Assembly: GCF_026167665.1 (NCBI RefSeq)
Contig: NZ_CP098740.1
Span: 3,472,001-3,536,000, forward strand
From: Streptomyces drozdowiczii
GTDB lineage: Bacteria; Actinomycetota; Actinomycetes; Streptomycetales; Streptomycetaceae
Direction: 5' to 3'
DNA length: 64,000 nt
Under the pieces are notes generated by a model. That model was not told the DNA's origin and did not search any database. It saw only the letters and a list, made by a program, of their open reading frames with translations. This document shows positions 8,945 through 17,656 of the stretch, one piece after another (position 1 is the first letter of the stretch; each line of letters starts with the position of its first letter). Both the position numbers and the translations under genes were made by a program.

Positions 8945-10450
8945 TCAGTCGGCGGCGGGCGTGCCGGCCGTACCCCACTCCACCCGCGGCCCGGGCGCCG
9001 AAGGCAGCGCATCGCGGCGTGCGGCACCGGTCTCGATGAGGTGGGACAGGACGAACACGTCCTCGGCCCCGTCGAGCACCCCGCCCGACGGATCGTCCGA
9101 GCCGTCGCGCCGCACCCCGTCGCGTTCCGGCATCACGATGTCCCGTACGACGACGGCGCACAGGTACAGCGTGCCCAGCAGATGCAGCACGATCGCCAGC
9201 TGATAGCCCTCCGTCGGCAGCCCCTGGTGCTTGTCGCCGCTCGTCGTGTACGCGAGGTACAGCCAGATCCCGAGGAAGTACAGGACCTCGCACGTCTGCC
9301 AGATCAGGAAGTCCCGCCAGCGGGGCCTGGCCAGCGCGGCGAGCGGGATGAGCCACAGGACGTACTGCGGTGAGTAGACCTTGTTGACGAGGATGAACAC
9401 CGCGACCACAAGGAACGCGAGCTGCGCGAAGCGCGGCCGGCGCGGTGCCGTCAGGGTCAGGACGCCGATCGCGGCGCACAGGGCGATGGTGGCCACCGTC
9501 GAGACGGTGTTGACCGTGCCGACGTCGATGGACTCACCGGTGCGCTGCGTGATGACCAGCCAGAACGACCCGAAGTCGATGCCGCGTTCCTCGCTGAAGG
9601 TGTAGAACTTCTTCCACCCCTCGGGCGCGAAGACCATGACCGGCAGATTGACCACCAGCCAGGAGCCGGCGGTGCCCAGCGCCGCCGCCCCGAACTCCCG
9701 CCACTTGCCCGCCCGCCAGCACAGGACGAACGCGGGTCCCAGCAGCAGGACGGGGTAGAGCTTCGCGGCCGTCGCCAGGCCGATGAGGATGCCGAACGCC
9801 AGCGGGCGGCTCCGGGACCACATGAGCATCGCCCCGGCGGTGAGCGCCACGGCCAGCAGGTCCCAGTTGATCGTGGCGGTGAGCGCGAAGGCGGGCGCGA
9901 GCGCCATCAGCAGTCCGTCCCAGGGCCGCCGCCGGTGCGTCCGGGCGACACAGACGGCGATCACGGCGGTGCAGATCATCAGCATCCCGGCGTTGACCAG
10001 CCAGTACGTCTGCTCCTGCCCCTGGATGGAACCCCCGCCCGGGGTCAGCCACGCCGCGACCTGCATGAACACCCCGGTGAGAACGGGGTACTCCAGGAAC
10101 TGCATGTCCCCGGGCAGCCGGTCGAAGTACGGCACCAGTCCGTCCGCGAAGCCACGACCCGAGTACAGGTGCGGGATGTCCGAGTAGCACGCGTGCGTGT
10201 ATTGGGAGCCGGCTCCCCTGAACCACGCCCAGTTGTAACAGGGCAGCTTCTGCACCATGCCGAGCGCGAACATCCCGATGGCCACCAGGGCGATCGCTCC
10301 CACCGGGGTGAGTGCGGCGCTGCTGAGCCGCGACCAGCGGCCCGACCGCCCGCCGATCAGCTCGCTTCCGGCCGCCGCGACCTCGTCCCGGTGCGTGGGC
10401 CGTACGACGGGCCGTTCCTGGTGCACGCTCGTGTCCTCTGCGCTTGGCAT
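8945..10450 (-). CDS. GT87-like polyprenol-dependent mannosyltransferase, polytopic membrane protein
   Basis: A 501-aa membrane protein with about 10-12 hydrophobic helices, an extracytoplasmic loop after TM1 with two cysteines (LPCYNW and THACYSD), and GLVPYFDR/FLEYPVLTG motifs typical of the DUF2029/GT87 family, the alpha-mannosyltransferases of actinobacteria that use polyprenyl-phosphomannose. The ATG at 10450 has AGGA 8 nt upstream and is preferred over 10459. It converges on the racemase-like gene with only 18 bp between stops and lies downstream of the PBP gene on the same strand. Confidence 0.82.
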   Translation of the reverse strand: MPSAEDTSVHQERPVVRPTHRDEVAAAGSELIGGRSGRWSRLSSAALTPVGAIALVAIGMFALGMVQKLPCYNWAWFRGAGSQYTHACYSDIPHLYSGRGFADGLVPYFDRLPGDMQFLEYPVLTGVFMQVAAWLTPGGGSIQGQEQTYWLVNAGMLMICTAVIAVCVARTHRRRPWDGLLMALAPAFALTATINWDLLAVALTAGAMLMWSRSRPLAFGILIGLATAAKLYPVLLLGPAFVLCWRAGKWREFGAAALGTAGSWLVVNLPVMVFAPEGWKKFYTFSEERGIDFGSFWLVITQRTGESIDVGTVNTVSTVATIALCAAIGVLTLTAPRRPRFAQLAFLVVAVFILVNKVYSPQYVLWLIPLAALARPRWRDFLIWQTCEVLYFLGIWLYLAYTTSGDKHQGLPTEGYQLAIVLHLLGTLYLCAVVVRDIVMPERDGVRRDGSDDPSGGVLDGAEDVFVLSHLIETGAARRDALPSAPGPRVEWGTAGTPAAD

Positions 10451-10486
10451 GCCGCACATCCTGCCGTACGGCGCTGTGGAAAGGAC

Positions 10487-10518
10487 GAGGGCCGCCGCAC
10501 CGGGGTGCCGCGGCCCTC
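10487..10518. terminator. Terminator hairpin after the class A PBP gene
   Basis: A 15-bp stem with one mismatch (GAGGGCCGCCGCACC with GGTGCCGCGGCCCTC) and a very short loop lies between the PBP stop and the GT87 start, both on the minus strand. Confidence 0.65.
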
Positions 10519-10538
10519 ATCGCCTGCCGTCCCGGGCT

Positions 10539-13301
10539 CTACCCGGTCGTACCGCCCCACCAGTTGCTGTTCCCGGTGCTGTTGTTACCGGTGCCGTTGG
10601 TGTTGCCGCCGGTGGCGCCGTTGTCGTTTCCGGTGGTGGTGCCCCCGTCCGAACCGTCGTCTCCGCCCGTCGTGCCGGTGGAGGTGCCGGTGTCCGTGCC
10701 GCCGTCGTTGCCCTGGCTCGTGCCCGTGTCCGTGCCGCCGTCGTTGCCCTGAACGGTGCCCGCGTTGGCGCCGCCGTTGTTGTTCTGGCAGTTCCAGTCC
10801 CACGTACCGCAGGTGTCGCTCGGGTCGGGAGTCGGGACGTCGGGCGTGGGGGTGGGCGTCGGGGTCGGCTTCGTCGTCTCGCTCTCGGTCGGCGTCGGCG
10901 TGGGCGTGGGCGAGGGCTTCTTGGACGCGCCGCCTCCGTAGACCTTGTCCCCGATCGGCTCGGCCTTGGGGAAGGGCTCCGCCTTCTCCTTCTTCATCGC
11001 CTCGACCATGTAGTCGTGCCAGACCTGCGCGGGGAACGAGGCACCGTGGATCTTGTCCTTGCCACCGGTGCCGTACATCTTCTCGAACCCGCGGTTCTTG
11101 TGCTTCTCGTTGTCGTCCAGCCGGTACATGCTGATCGCCGTCGACAGCTGCGGCGTGTAGCCGACGAACCACGCCGACAGGTTGTCGTCGGTCGTACCCG
11201 TCTTGCCCGCGACCTCACGGCCGGGAAGCTGGGCGGACGTACCGGTCCCCTTCTCGACGACGTTCTTGAGGACGTCCGTGACGTTGTCGGCGATGGCGCT
11301 GTCGAAGGCGCTCTTGGTGACCGCCTTGTGCTGGTACTCCGGCTTGCCGCGCTTCTTCACCTCGGTGACGGAGAACGGATCGCGCTGCTGGCCCCGGGCC
11401 GCGAAGGTGGCGTAGGCGCCGGCCATGCTCGTCGCGCTGGGCGAGGACGTACCGATCGAGAAGGACGGCACGCTGGCGTCCGCCATGTACTGGTCGTCCT
11501 TCAGGCCCGCCGCTATGGCCGCCTTCTTCACCTTGTCCGTGCCGACGTCCATACCCAGCTGGACGTAGGGGGAGTTGGCGGACCACTGCATGGCCTCACG
11601 CAGGGTGATGTTGCCGTACGACTCATGGTCGTCGTTGGTCTGCAGCCACTCGTTGCCCGCCTTGTCGGTCCAGATGTCGCCGTTGTACTTCTTGATCTTC
11701 AGCTTGTTGGCGCCGTTGTAGATGCTGAGCGGCGAGACCTTCGTACGCTGCGACTCGTCCTGATCCTCACCGCCGGACGGGTCCCGCTTGCCGTACTCCA
11801 TGGCGGCTGCCAGCACGAAGGGCTTGAAGGTCGAACCGACCGCGGCGCCGGTGGGGCCGGCGTTGCTCTGGTAGTGCCGGGTCGCGTCCACCCCACCGTA
11901 GATCGCCTGGATCGCACCGGTCTTGGGGTCGACCGACGAGCCACCGAACTGCACATGGGTGTCTTCCGGGCGCTTCTTGGGGTCGATGTTCTCGTCGTAG
12001 ACGCGCTTCACGGCCGTGCTGAGCTGATTGACCTTCTTCTGGTCGAAGGTCGTGTGGATCTCGTAGCCGCCCTGGTCGAGCATGTCCTTGGTGATCTTGG
12101 TGTGCTCGAAGATCTCGGCATTGGCGGTGTTGACGAGGTAGCCGATCTGGCCGCCCAGCTGCGCGGCCCGCTTCGGCTTGTCGGGCATCGGGAACGTCTT
12201 GTACTTGGCCCGCTCCTCCTGGGACATCCGGCCGTCCTTCACCTCCTCGTCGAGGATCCACTTCCAGCGCTTCTCCGCCCGCACTCGGTTTTTGGCAGCG
12301 GTCGCCTGCACCGAGTCGACCTCCGGCGCACCGGCCGGGTCGTAATAGCTGGCGCCCTTGAGGAGGCTGGCCAGGAAGGCGCACTGGCTCGCGTTCAGGT
12401 CCTTGGCGTCCACGCCGTAGTACGTACGGGCCGCGGCCTGGATGCCGGAGGCGCCGCGCCCGTAGTACGAGACGTTCAGGTACCCGGCCATGATGTCGTT
12501 CTTCTTCATCTCGCTGCCGACCTTGAGCGTGATGAAGAGTTCCTCGAACTTGCGGCTGAGGGTCTGCTCCTGTGACAGCCGCGAGTTCTTGACGTACTGC
12601 TGGGTGATCGTCGAACCGCCCTGGGTCTCGCCACCCTTGGCCATGTTGAACACGGCGCGGGCGATACCCATGGGGTCGATGCCGTGGTCGGTGTCGAAGG
12701 ACTTGTTCTCGGCCGAGATGACGGCGTTGCGCATCGCCTCGGGGATCTGCGCGTAGTCGATGACCTGGCGGTTGACCTCACCGCCGGTGGCCACCATCTG
12801 GCTGCCGTCCGCCCAGAAATAGACGTTGTTCTCCGCCTTCGCGGCGGCCTGGACCTCCGGCTTGGCGACCATCGCGTACGCGAGACCGGCGAGGCCCATC
12901 AGCAGGCCGAGGAAGCCGATGCACAGGCTGGACACCAGCTTCCAGGACGGAACCCAGCGGCGCAGACCCTGGCGGCCGGCGCGCGGGTAGTCGATGAAGC
13001 GCTTCTTGGCCGGGCGCCGGCCACCGCGCCCGCCGCCCTCGTGCCCGCCGTCCCCACCGCCGCGACGGCGTCCGCCACCGCCGTCGGAACCTCCACGGCC
13101 TCCGCCGCCGCGCTGGGCCGCCCGTCTGGCGGCCGCACGGCCTTCGTACGGGGCCTCCTCGCCGTGCGAGCCGGAAGGTGAGGCTGAAGTTACTCCGCGT
13201 GACGGTGCTGCGCGGCGTCCTGAGGACTGCTGGGCGGCTCGTCGGGCCGCGGCACGTCCGCCACCTTGCGGTTGCGACGTTTTGCGACGGTGCTCGCTCA
13301 T
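10539..13301 (-). CDS. Class A penicillin-binding protein (bifunctional transglycosylase/transpeptidase)
   Basis: A 920-aa type II membrane enzyme that polymerises and cross-links peptidoglycan. The ATG at 13301 has GAGGAG upstream. Residues 1-120 are a basic Ala/Arg/Gly-rich cytoplasmic tail, then a membrane anchor at about 121-146. The GT51 domain has ISAENKSFDTDHG with catalytic E198 and QGGSTITQQYVKN (227-239). The transpeptidase domain has STFK (490-493), SAN (574-576) and KTGTT (700-704). The C-terminus is an unusual low-complexity tail: Pro/Thr repeats, a CGTWDWNC cysteine pair, then Gly/Thr/Asn/Asp repeats. Confidence 0.95.
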   Translation of the reverse strand: MSEHRRKTSQPQGGGRAAARRAAQQSSGRRAAPSRGVTSASPSGSHGEEAPYEGRAAARRAAQRGGGGRGGSDGGGGRRRGGGDGGHEGGGRGGRRPAKKRFIDYPRAGRQGLRRWVPSWKLVSSLCIGFLGLLMGLAGLAYAMVAKPEVQAAAKAENNVYFWADGSQMVATGGEVNRQVIDYAQIPEAMRNAVISAENKSFDTDHGIDPMGIARAVFNMAKGGETQGGSTITQQYVKNSRLSQEQTLSRKFEELFITLKVGSEMKKNDIMAGYLNVSYYGRGASGIQAAARTYYGVDAKDLNASQCAFLASLLKGASYYDPAGAPEVDSVQATAAKNRVRAEKRWKWILDEEVKDGRMSQEERAKYKTFPMPDKPKRAAQLGGQIGYLVNTANAEIFEHTKITKDMLDQGGYEIHTTFDQKKVNQLSTAVKRVYDENIDPKKRPEDTHVQFGGSSVDPKTGAIQAIYGGVDATRHYQSNAGPTGAAVGSTFKPFVLAAAMEYGKRDPSGGEDQDESQRTKVSPLSIYNGANKLKIKKYNGDIWTDKAGNEWLQTNDDHESYGNITLREAMQWSANSPYVQLGMDVGTDKVKKAAIAAGLKDDQYMADASVPSFSIGTSSPSATSMAGAYATFAARGQQRDPFSVTEVKKRGKPEYQHKAVTKSAFDSAIADNVTDVLKNVVEKGTGTSAQLPGREVAGKTGTTDDNLSAWFVGYTPQLSTAISMYRLDDNEKHKNRGFEKMYGTGGKDKIHGASFPAQVWHDYMVEAMKKEKAEPFPKAEPIGDKVYGGGASKKPSPTPTPTPTESETTKPTPTPTPTPDVPTPDPSDTCGTWDWNCQNNNGGANAGTVQGNDGGTDTGTSQGNDGGTDTGTSTGTTGGDDGSDGGTTTGNDNGATGGNTNGTGNNSTGNSNWWGGTTG
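10690..10755. repeat. 36-bp imperfect tandem repeat in the PBP tail
   Basis: The segment encoding two consecutive GNDGGTDTGTSQ-like units repeats with a period of 36 bp (12 codons) inside the class A PBP gene. Such repeats can change copy number by slippage or recombination. Confidence 0.7.
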
Positions 13302-13688
13302 CGAACGACTACTCCTCGGGCAGGCGAGAGCGCCTGGAAGCGGCAGGTGAGATCCGGTCCCCCGAATGACGGGCCGGCCCGGCGACGGGCTCGCCCGCAA
13401 TGCGTCCGGATGGCCCGCGAGCACTGACGCACGCGCGCGTCTCGCGGTTCCCGGTGGTCTGCATGCCGCACAGACTACGCACGGTCAAAACCCCCCTGGG
13501 ACCGAACTTCACCCCAAATGACGCAAGTCGGTTCCTACGAATTGTCGATGTGACGCCGCTCACTGAGGCTCCCCTTGTCGGCATCGCCGGTCCGATCTAT
13601 CGTGCTGATGTATCGAGTCGATACATCAGCTCGGTACATCGACCCGGTACAAGGGACCGTGAGAGCACTCGGAGAAGGAGGGGCGAGG
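13302..13688. promoter_or_regulatory. Intergenic region between divergent PBP and PadR genes
   Basis: A 387-bp gap holding the promoters of both genes and, in its right part, the palindromic operator candidate at 13604-13630. I see no small gene in it. Confidence 0.5.
13604..13630. promoter_or_regulatory. PadR operator candidate: 27-bp perfect palindrome
   Basis: Two perfect 13-bp arms, GCTGATGTATCGA and TCGATACATCAGC, flank a single G, 59 bp upstream of the padR-like start. A further partial copy, GGTACATCGACCCGGTAC, follows at about 13633. PadR proteins are dimeric winged-helix repressors that usually bind ATGT-to-ACAT palindromes in their own promoters, which this matches. Confidence 0.8.
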
Positions 13689-14393
13689 TTGAGCAGACGT
13701 TCCGGCATCCTCGAGTTCGCCGTCCTCGGACTGCTCCGCGAATCCCCGATGCACGGCTATGAGCTGCGCAAACGCCTCAACACCTCGTTGGGCATCTTCC
13801 GTGCCTTCAGTTACGGGACGCTCTACCCCTGCCTCAAGACGCTGGTCGCCAACGGCTGGTTGATCGAGGAACCGGGGACTGCTCCGGCGGAGGCGACACC
13901 CGGCTCCGGCCGACCCGTCGCTCCCGCCTCGTCCTTGGCAGGGCGGCGCGCCAAGATCGTCTACCGATTGACGGCTGAAGGTAAGGAGCACTTCGAGGAG
14001 CTGCTCTCGCACACCGGCCCCGACTCCTGGGAGGACGAGCACTTCGCGGCTCGCTTCGCCTTCTTCGGGCAGACGGAGCACGACGTGCGTATGCGGGTGC
14101 TGGAAGGCCGCCGCAGCCGGCTGGAGGAGCGCCTGGAGAAGATGAGCGCCTCTCTGGCCCGCACCCGTGAGCGCCTCGACGACTACACACTTGAGCTGCA
14201 GCGACACGGCATGGAGTCCGTGGAGCGCGAAGTGCGCTGGCTGAACGAGCTCATCGAGAGCGAGCGGTCGGGACGGGATCAGCGACGATCCTCGCCCGAG
14301 GGCTCAGCTCAGCAGAAGACCGCAGGAGAGCCTGACGGCCTGCCCCGGCGGGGAGACAACCCGCCGGATCCGTCCGGCGACACCGCCAAGTGA
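13689..14393 (+). CDS. PadR family transcriptional regulator
   Basis: The TTG at 13689 follows GGAGG-rich sequence (13676-13684) and gives 234 aa beginning with the sequence after [31 protein letters not shown] and [17 protein letters not shown], the PadR winged-helix signature. A coiled-coil helix ([22 protein letters not shown]) in the C-terminal half serves dimerisation; the last 35 residues are polar and disordered-looking. It carries a palindromic operator upstream, so autoregulation is likely. The inositol-phosphate synthase gene follows after 62 bp and may be co-transcribed, which makes it a candidate target. Confidence 0.92.
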   Translation: MSRRSGILEFAVLGLLRESPMHGYELRKRLNTSLGIFRAFSYGTLYPCLKTLVANGWLIEEPGTAPAEATPGSGRPVAPASSLAGRRAKIVYRLTAEGKEHFEELLSHTGPDSWEDEHFAARFAFFGQTEHDVRMRVLEGRRSRLEERLEKMSASLARTRERLDDYTLELQRHGMESVEREVRWLNELIESERSGRDQRRSSPEGSAQQKTAGEPDGLPRRGDNPPDPSGDTAK

Positions 14394-14455
14394 GTTCGCC
14401 GCAGATCCGCGGCGGGCTCATCAGAAACATCCATTACACACAGGGAGCAACCGGA

Positions 14456-15538
14456 ATGGGTTCGGTTCGCGTAGCCATCGTCGGCGTGGGCAACTGCGCC
14501 GCCTCGCTGGTCCAGGGCGTCGAGTACTACAAGGACGCCGATCCGGCCGGCAAGGTGCCCGGCCTGATGCACGTCCAGTTCGGCGACTACCACGTGCGGG
14601 ACGTCGAGTTCGTCGCCGCCTTCGACGTCGACGCGAAGAAGGTCGGCCTCGACCTCTCGGACGCCATCGGTGCGAGCGAGAACAACACCATCAAGCTCTG
14701 CGACGTGCCGCACGCCGGTGTCACCGTCCAGCGCGGCCACACCCACGACGGGCTCGGCAAGTACTACCGCCAGACCATCGAGGAGTCGGCCGAGGCCCCG
14801 GTCGACGTCGTCCAGGTCCTCAAGGACCGCAAGGTCGACGTCCTCGTCTGCTACCTCCCGGTGGGTTCCGAGGTGGCCGCGAAGTTCTACGCCCAGTGCG
14901 CCATCGACGCCAAGGTCGCGTTCGTCAACGCTCTCCCGGTCTTCATCGCCGGCACCAAGGAGTGGGCGGACAAGTTCACCGAGGCCGGTGTCCCGATCGT
15001 CGGCGACGACATCAAGTCGCAGGTCGGCGCCACCATCACGCACCGCGTGATGGCGAAGCTCTTCGAGGACCGGGGCGTCATCCTGGACCGCACGATGCAG
15101 CTGAACGTCGGCGGCAACATGGACTTCAAGAACATGCTCGAGCGTGAGCGCCTGGAGTCCAAGAAGATCTCCAAGACGCAGGCCGTCACCTCGCAGATCC
15201 GTGACCGCGAGCTCGGCGCGGACAACGTCCACATCGGCCCGTCGGACTACGTGGCCTGGCTGGACGACCGCAAGTGGGCGTACGTGCGCCTCGAGGGCCG
15301 CGCCTTCGGCGACGTCCCGCTGAACCTGGAGTACAAGCTCGAGGTCTGGGACTCCCCGAACTCCGCCGGTGTCATCATCGACGCCGTCCGTGCCGCGAAG
15401 ATCGCCAAGGACCGCGGCATCGGCGGCCCGATCCTCTCGGCCTCCTCGTACTTCATGAAGTCCCCGCCGGTCCAGTACTTCGACGACGAGGCCCGCGAGA
15501 ACGTCGAGAAGTTCATCCGCGGTGAGGTCTCCAACTGA
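14456..15538 (+). CDS. ino1: Myo-inositol-1-phosphate synthase
   Basis: The 360-aa enzyme converts glucose 6-phosphate to 1L-myo-inositol 1-phosphate, the first step to phosphatidylinositol and mycothiol in actinobacteria. ATG at 14456 with GGAG 12 nt upstream. It has an N-terminal NAD Rossmann motif [20 protein letters not shown], and conserved [27 protein letters not shown] and [12 protein letters not shown] segments of the short actinobacterial/archaeal Ino1 form. It lies directly downstream of padR and is closed by a strong terminator at 15600-15628. Confidence 0.95.
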   Translation: MGSVRVAIVGVGNCAASLVQGVEYYKDADPAGKVPGLMHVQFGDYHVRDVEFVAAFDVDAKKVGLDLSDAIGASENNTIKLCDVPHAGVTVQRGHTHDGLGKYYRQTIEESAEAPVDVVQVLKDRKVDVLVCYLPVGSEVAAKFYAQCAIDAKVAFVNALPVFIAGTKEWADKFTEAGVPIVGDDIKSQVGATITHRVMAKLFEDRGVILDRTMQLNVGGNMDFKNMLERERLESKKISKTQAVTSQIRDRELGADNVHIGPSDYVAWLDDRKWAYVRLEGRAFGDVPLNLEYKLEVWDSPNSAGVIIDAVRAAKIAKDRGIGGPILSASSYFMKSPPVQYFDDEARENVEKFIRGEVSN

Positions 15539-15599
15539 CTCCCGTGAGTCAGCCGCGCAGGTGAGGAGCGGCAACGCTTCTCGGCTGCCGCGCCGTTGA

Positions 15600-15628
15600 G
15601 GGCCCCCGGGCAATCCGCCCGGGGGCCC
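15600..15628. terminator. Terminator after inositol-phosphate synthase
   Basis: A perfect 12-bp G/C stem (GGGCCCCCGGGC with GCCCGGGGGCCC) and AATCC loop. It ends only 24 bp before the ATG of the next gene. Confidence 0.85.
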
Positions 15629-15652
15629 TCGTCGTGTGTGACCCTTGCTCCC

Positions 15653-16918
15653 ATGCCCGTCGCGCGCGACCTGCGCATGCTTCTCCGCCTCCCGGACTTC
15701 CGCCGCCTGCTGGCCGTGCGGGTCCTGTCCCAGTCGGCCGACGGCGTCTATCAGGTGGCGCTGGCCACGCATGTGGTCTTCGCGCCGGAGAACCAGGCGT
15801 CCGCCGGGGCGATCGCCTCCGCCATGGCCGTGCTTCTCCTCCCCTATTCACTTGTCGGGCCCTTCGCCGGTGTGCTGCTGGACCGCTGGCCCCGGCGTCA
15901 GGTATTCGTCTACGGCAACCTGCTGCGCTCCGGGCTCGCCTGCTGCACCGCCCTCCTGATCCTCGGCGCGGCTCCGTCATGGCTCTTCTACGCTTCCGCG
16001 CTGTGCGTCACCGCCGTCAACCGCTTCGTCCTCGCCGGTCTCTCCGCCGTTCTGCCGCGCGTGGTCGAGCGGAAGCACCTGGTACTCGCCAACTCGCTCT
16101 CCCCGACCGCAGGCACGCTCGCCGCCACCGCGGGCGGCGGACTCGCCTTCCTCGTACGGCTGCTGGCGGCTTCGGACTCCGCCGTGGTGCTGCTCGGGGC
16201 GGCGCTCTACCTCGCCTCGGCGCTGGCGGCGCTGAGCCTGGCGGCGGGACTCCTCGGGCCGGACCGCGACGACGGCCGCATGTCGCTGCGGGCAGCGCTG
16301 GCTACGGCGGTCGGCGGACTCCTCGACGGACTGCGGCACTTGCTGCAACATCGGGTCGCGTCCCGGGCGCTGGCCGCGATGACGGTGATCCGGTTCTGTT
16401 ACGGGGCGCTGACCGTCATGGTCCTGATGCTCTGCCGGTACGCCTGGACGGACAGCGAGGACGACGGTCTGGCCCTCCTCGGCCTCGCGGTGGTCATCTC
16501 CGGTGCCGGGTTCTTCGCGGCGGCCGTACTGACCCCCTGGGCCGCTGGGCGGCTCGGGCGCCTCCGTTGGATGGTGGTGTGTGCGGGCACCGCCGCGATC
16601 CTCGAGCCGGCCCTGGGGCTGTGGTTCGCTCCGGCACCGATGCTCGTCGCCGCCTTCGTCCTCGGACTCGTCACCCAGGGGGCCAAGATCGCCACGGACA
16701 CCGTGGTGCAGACCGCCGTGGACGACGTCTACCGGGGCAGGGCGTTCTCGTTCTACGACGTGCTGTTCAACGTGGCTTTCGTCGCCGCGGCGGCGGTCGC
16801 CGCGCTGATGCTTCCACCTGACGGGCGGTCCGCGGTCCTGGTGATCGGCGTGGCGGTTCTCTACGCAAGTTCTGCCCTGTGCCTCGCGCATTGGAGTCGA
16901 GGCGGCGATGTCCTATAG
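15653..16918 (+). CDS. Major facilitator superfamily transporter
   Basis: A 421-aa protein with about 12 hydrophobic helices. The N-terminus reads RDLRMLLRLPDFRRLLAVRVLSQSADGVYQVAL, as in MFS exporters of the DHA3-like group, and the cytoplasmic loop between TM2 and TM3 has LLDRWPRRQVFVYGN, a version of the MFS motif A. The ATG at 15653 lacks a clear ribosome-binding site and is only 24 bp from the preceding terminator, so a leaderless or short-leader mRNA is possible. Substrate unknown. Confidence 0.85.
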   Translation: MPVARDLRMLLRLPDFRRLLAVRVLSQSADGVYQVALATHVVFAPENQASAGAIASAMAVLLLPYSLVGPFAGVLLDRWPRRQVFVYGNLLRSGLACCTALLILGAAPSWLFYASALCVTAVNRFVLAGLSAVLPRVVERKHLVLANSLSPTAGTLAATAGGGLAFLVRLLAASDSAVVLLGAALYLASALAALSLAAGLLGPDRDDGRMSLRAALATAVGGLLDGLRHLLQHRVASRALAAMTVIRFCYGALTVMVLMLCRYAWTDSEDDGLALLGLAVVISGAGFFAAAVLTPWAAGRLGRLRWMVVCAGTAAILEPALGLWFAPAPMLVAAFVLGLVTQGAKIATDTVVQTAVDDVYRGRAFSFYDVLFNVAFVAAAAVAALMLPPDGRSAVLVIGVAVLYASSALCLAHWSRGGDVL

Positions 16919-16962
16919 CGTGCCCGCGTCAAACAAGACGCACGAATCACGGGGGCAATCAG

Positions 16963-17532
16963 ATGACTTACCCGCCGCAGCAGGGCAGCGGTCCCTACGG
17001 TCAGCAGCCGGCCCAGCCCTACCCGCCGCAGCAGGGCGGATACGGCTACCCGCCGCAACAGCCCCAGCAGGGGTGGGGCGGCCCGCAGCAGCCGCAGCAG
17101 CCGCAGGGCTGGGGAGCTCCTCAGCAGCCGCAGCAGCCCCAGGGGTGGGGCACCCCTCCGCAGGGGCCTCCGCAGCCCTCGGGCGGCAAGAAGGCGTTCC
17201 TCGCCACCCGCAACATCATCATCATCGTCGTGGGCCTCGTCGTGCTCGCCGGGCTGAAGTTCGGGCTGGGCGACATGTTCGAGTCCGACGCCAAGGCCGC
17301 TGCGGTCGGAGACTGCTTCGAGAACAAGGGCACCAACTACGACCCGGACATGAACTCCGTCGACTGCAGCTCGTCCGCCGCCGAGTACAAGGTCGCCGAG
17401 GTGCACGACAACACCACCGACACGGACCTCTGCGACCCGGAGAAGTACTCCGCCTACACCGAGAGCTCGGGTCGCCGTAAGAGCAGGAACAGCGTGGTGC
17501 TCTGCCTGACGCCGCTCAAGCCGGTCGGCTGA
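16963..17532 (+). CDS. Membrane-anchored protein with PQG-rich N-terminus and four-cysteine extracytoplasmic domain
   Basis: A 189-aa protein. Residues 1-75 are low-complexity Pro/Gln/Gly/Tyr/Trp repeats (PPQQ, PQQPQGWG units); one transmembrane helix follows at about 83-103 (NIIIIVVGLVVLAGLKFGLG); the remaining 80 residues contain cysteines in DCF, DCS, LCD and LCL contexts, probably two disulphides, as in the LppU/SCO3897-like family of actinobacteria. The ATG at 16963 lies 44 bp after the MFS stop. Function unknown. It ends in front of two parS palindromes that separate it from cca. Confidence 0.8.
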   Translation: MTYPPQQGSGPYGQQPAQPYPPQQGGYGYPPQQPQQGWGGPQQPQQPQGWGAPQQPQQPQGWGTPPQGPPQPSGGKKAFLATRNIIIIVVGLVVLAGLKFGLGDMFESDAKAAAVGDCFENKGTNYDPDMNSVDCSSSAAEYKVAEVHDNTTDTDLCDPEKYSAYTESSGRRKSRNSVVLCLTPLKPVG

Positions 17533-17554
17533 ACCTCGTAGCACCCAGATCGAT

Positions 17555-17588
17555 CGAGGGCGTTGTTTCACGTGAAACAACGCCCTCG
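17555..17588. terminator. 34-bp perfect palindrome containing parS, probable terminator
   Basis: Two 17-nt arms (left arm CGAGGGCGTTGTTTCAC) meet without a spacer. The centre is the 14-bp parS core at 17565-17578. In RNA it would fold as a long hairpin at the end of the 189-aa protein gene. Confidence 0.8.
17565..17578. other. parS: parS site (core of the 34-bp palindrome)
   Basis: Perfect GTTTCACGTGAAAC between the convergent 189-aa protein gene and cca. Confidence 0.93.
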
Positions 17589-17596
17589 GCGTATGC

Positions 17597-17634
17597 GTCG
17601 GCGCTCATGTTTCACGTGAAACATGAGCGCCGAC
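17597..17634. terminator. 38-bp perfect palindrome containing parS, probable terminator
   Basis: Two 19-nt arms (left arm GTCGGCGCTCATGTTTCAC) meet without spacer; the centre is the parS core at 17609-17622. It lies 23 bp from the cca stop on the minus strand. Confidence 0.8.
17609..17622. other. parS: parS site (core of the 38-bp palindrome)
   Basis: Perfect GTTTCACGTGAAAC, 44 bp centre to centre from the preceding parS site. Confidence 0.93.
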
Positions 17635-17656
17635 CCATTGAACGGATGCGAGAGCG

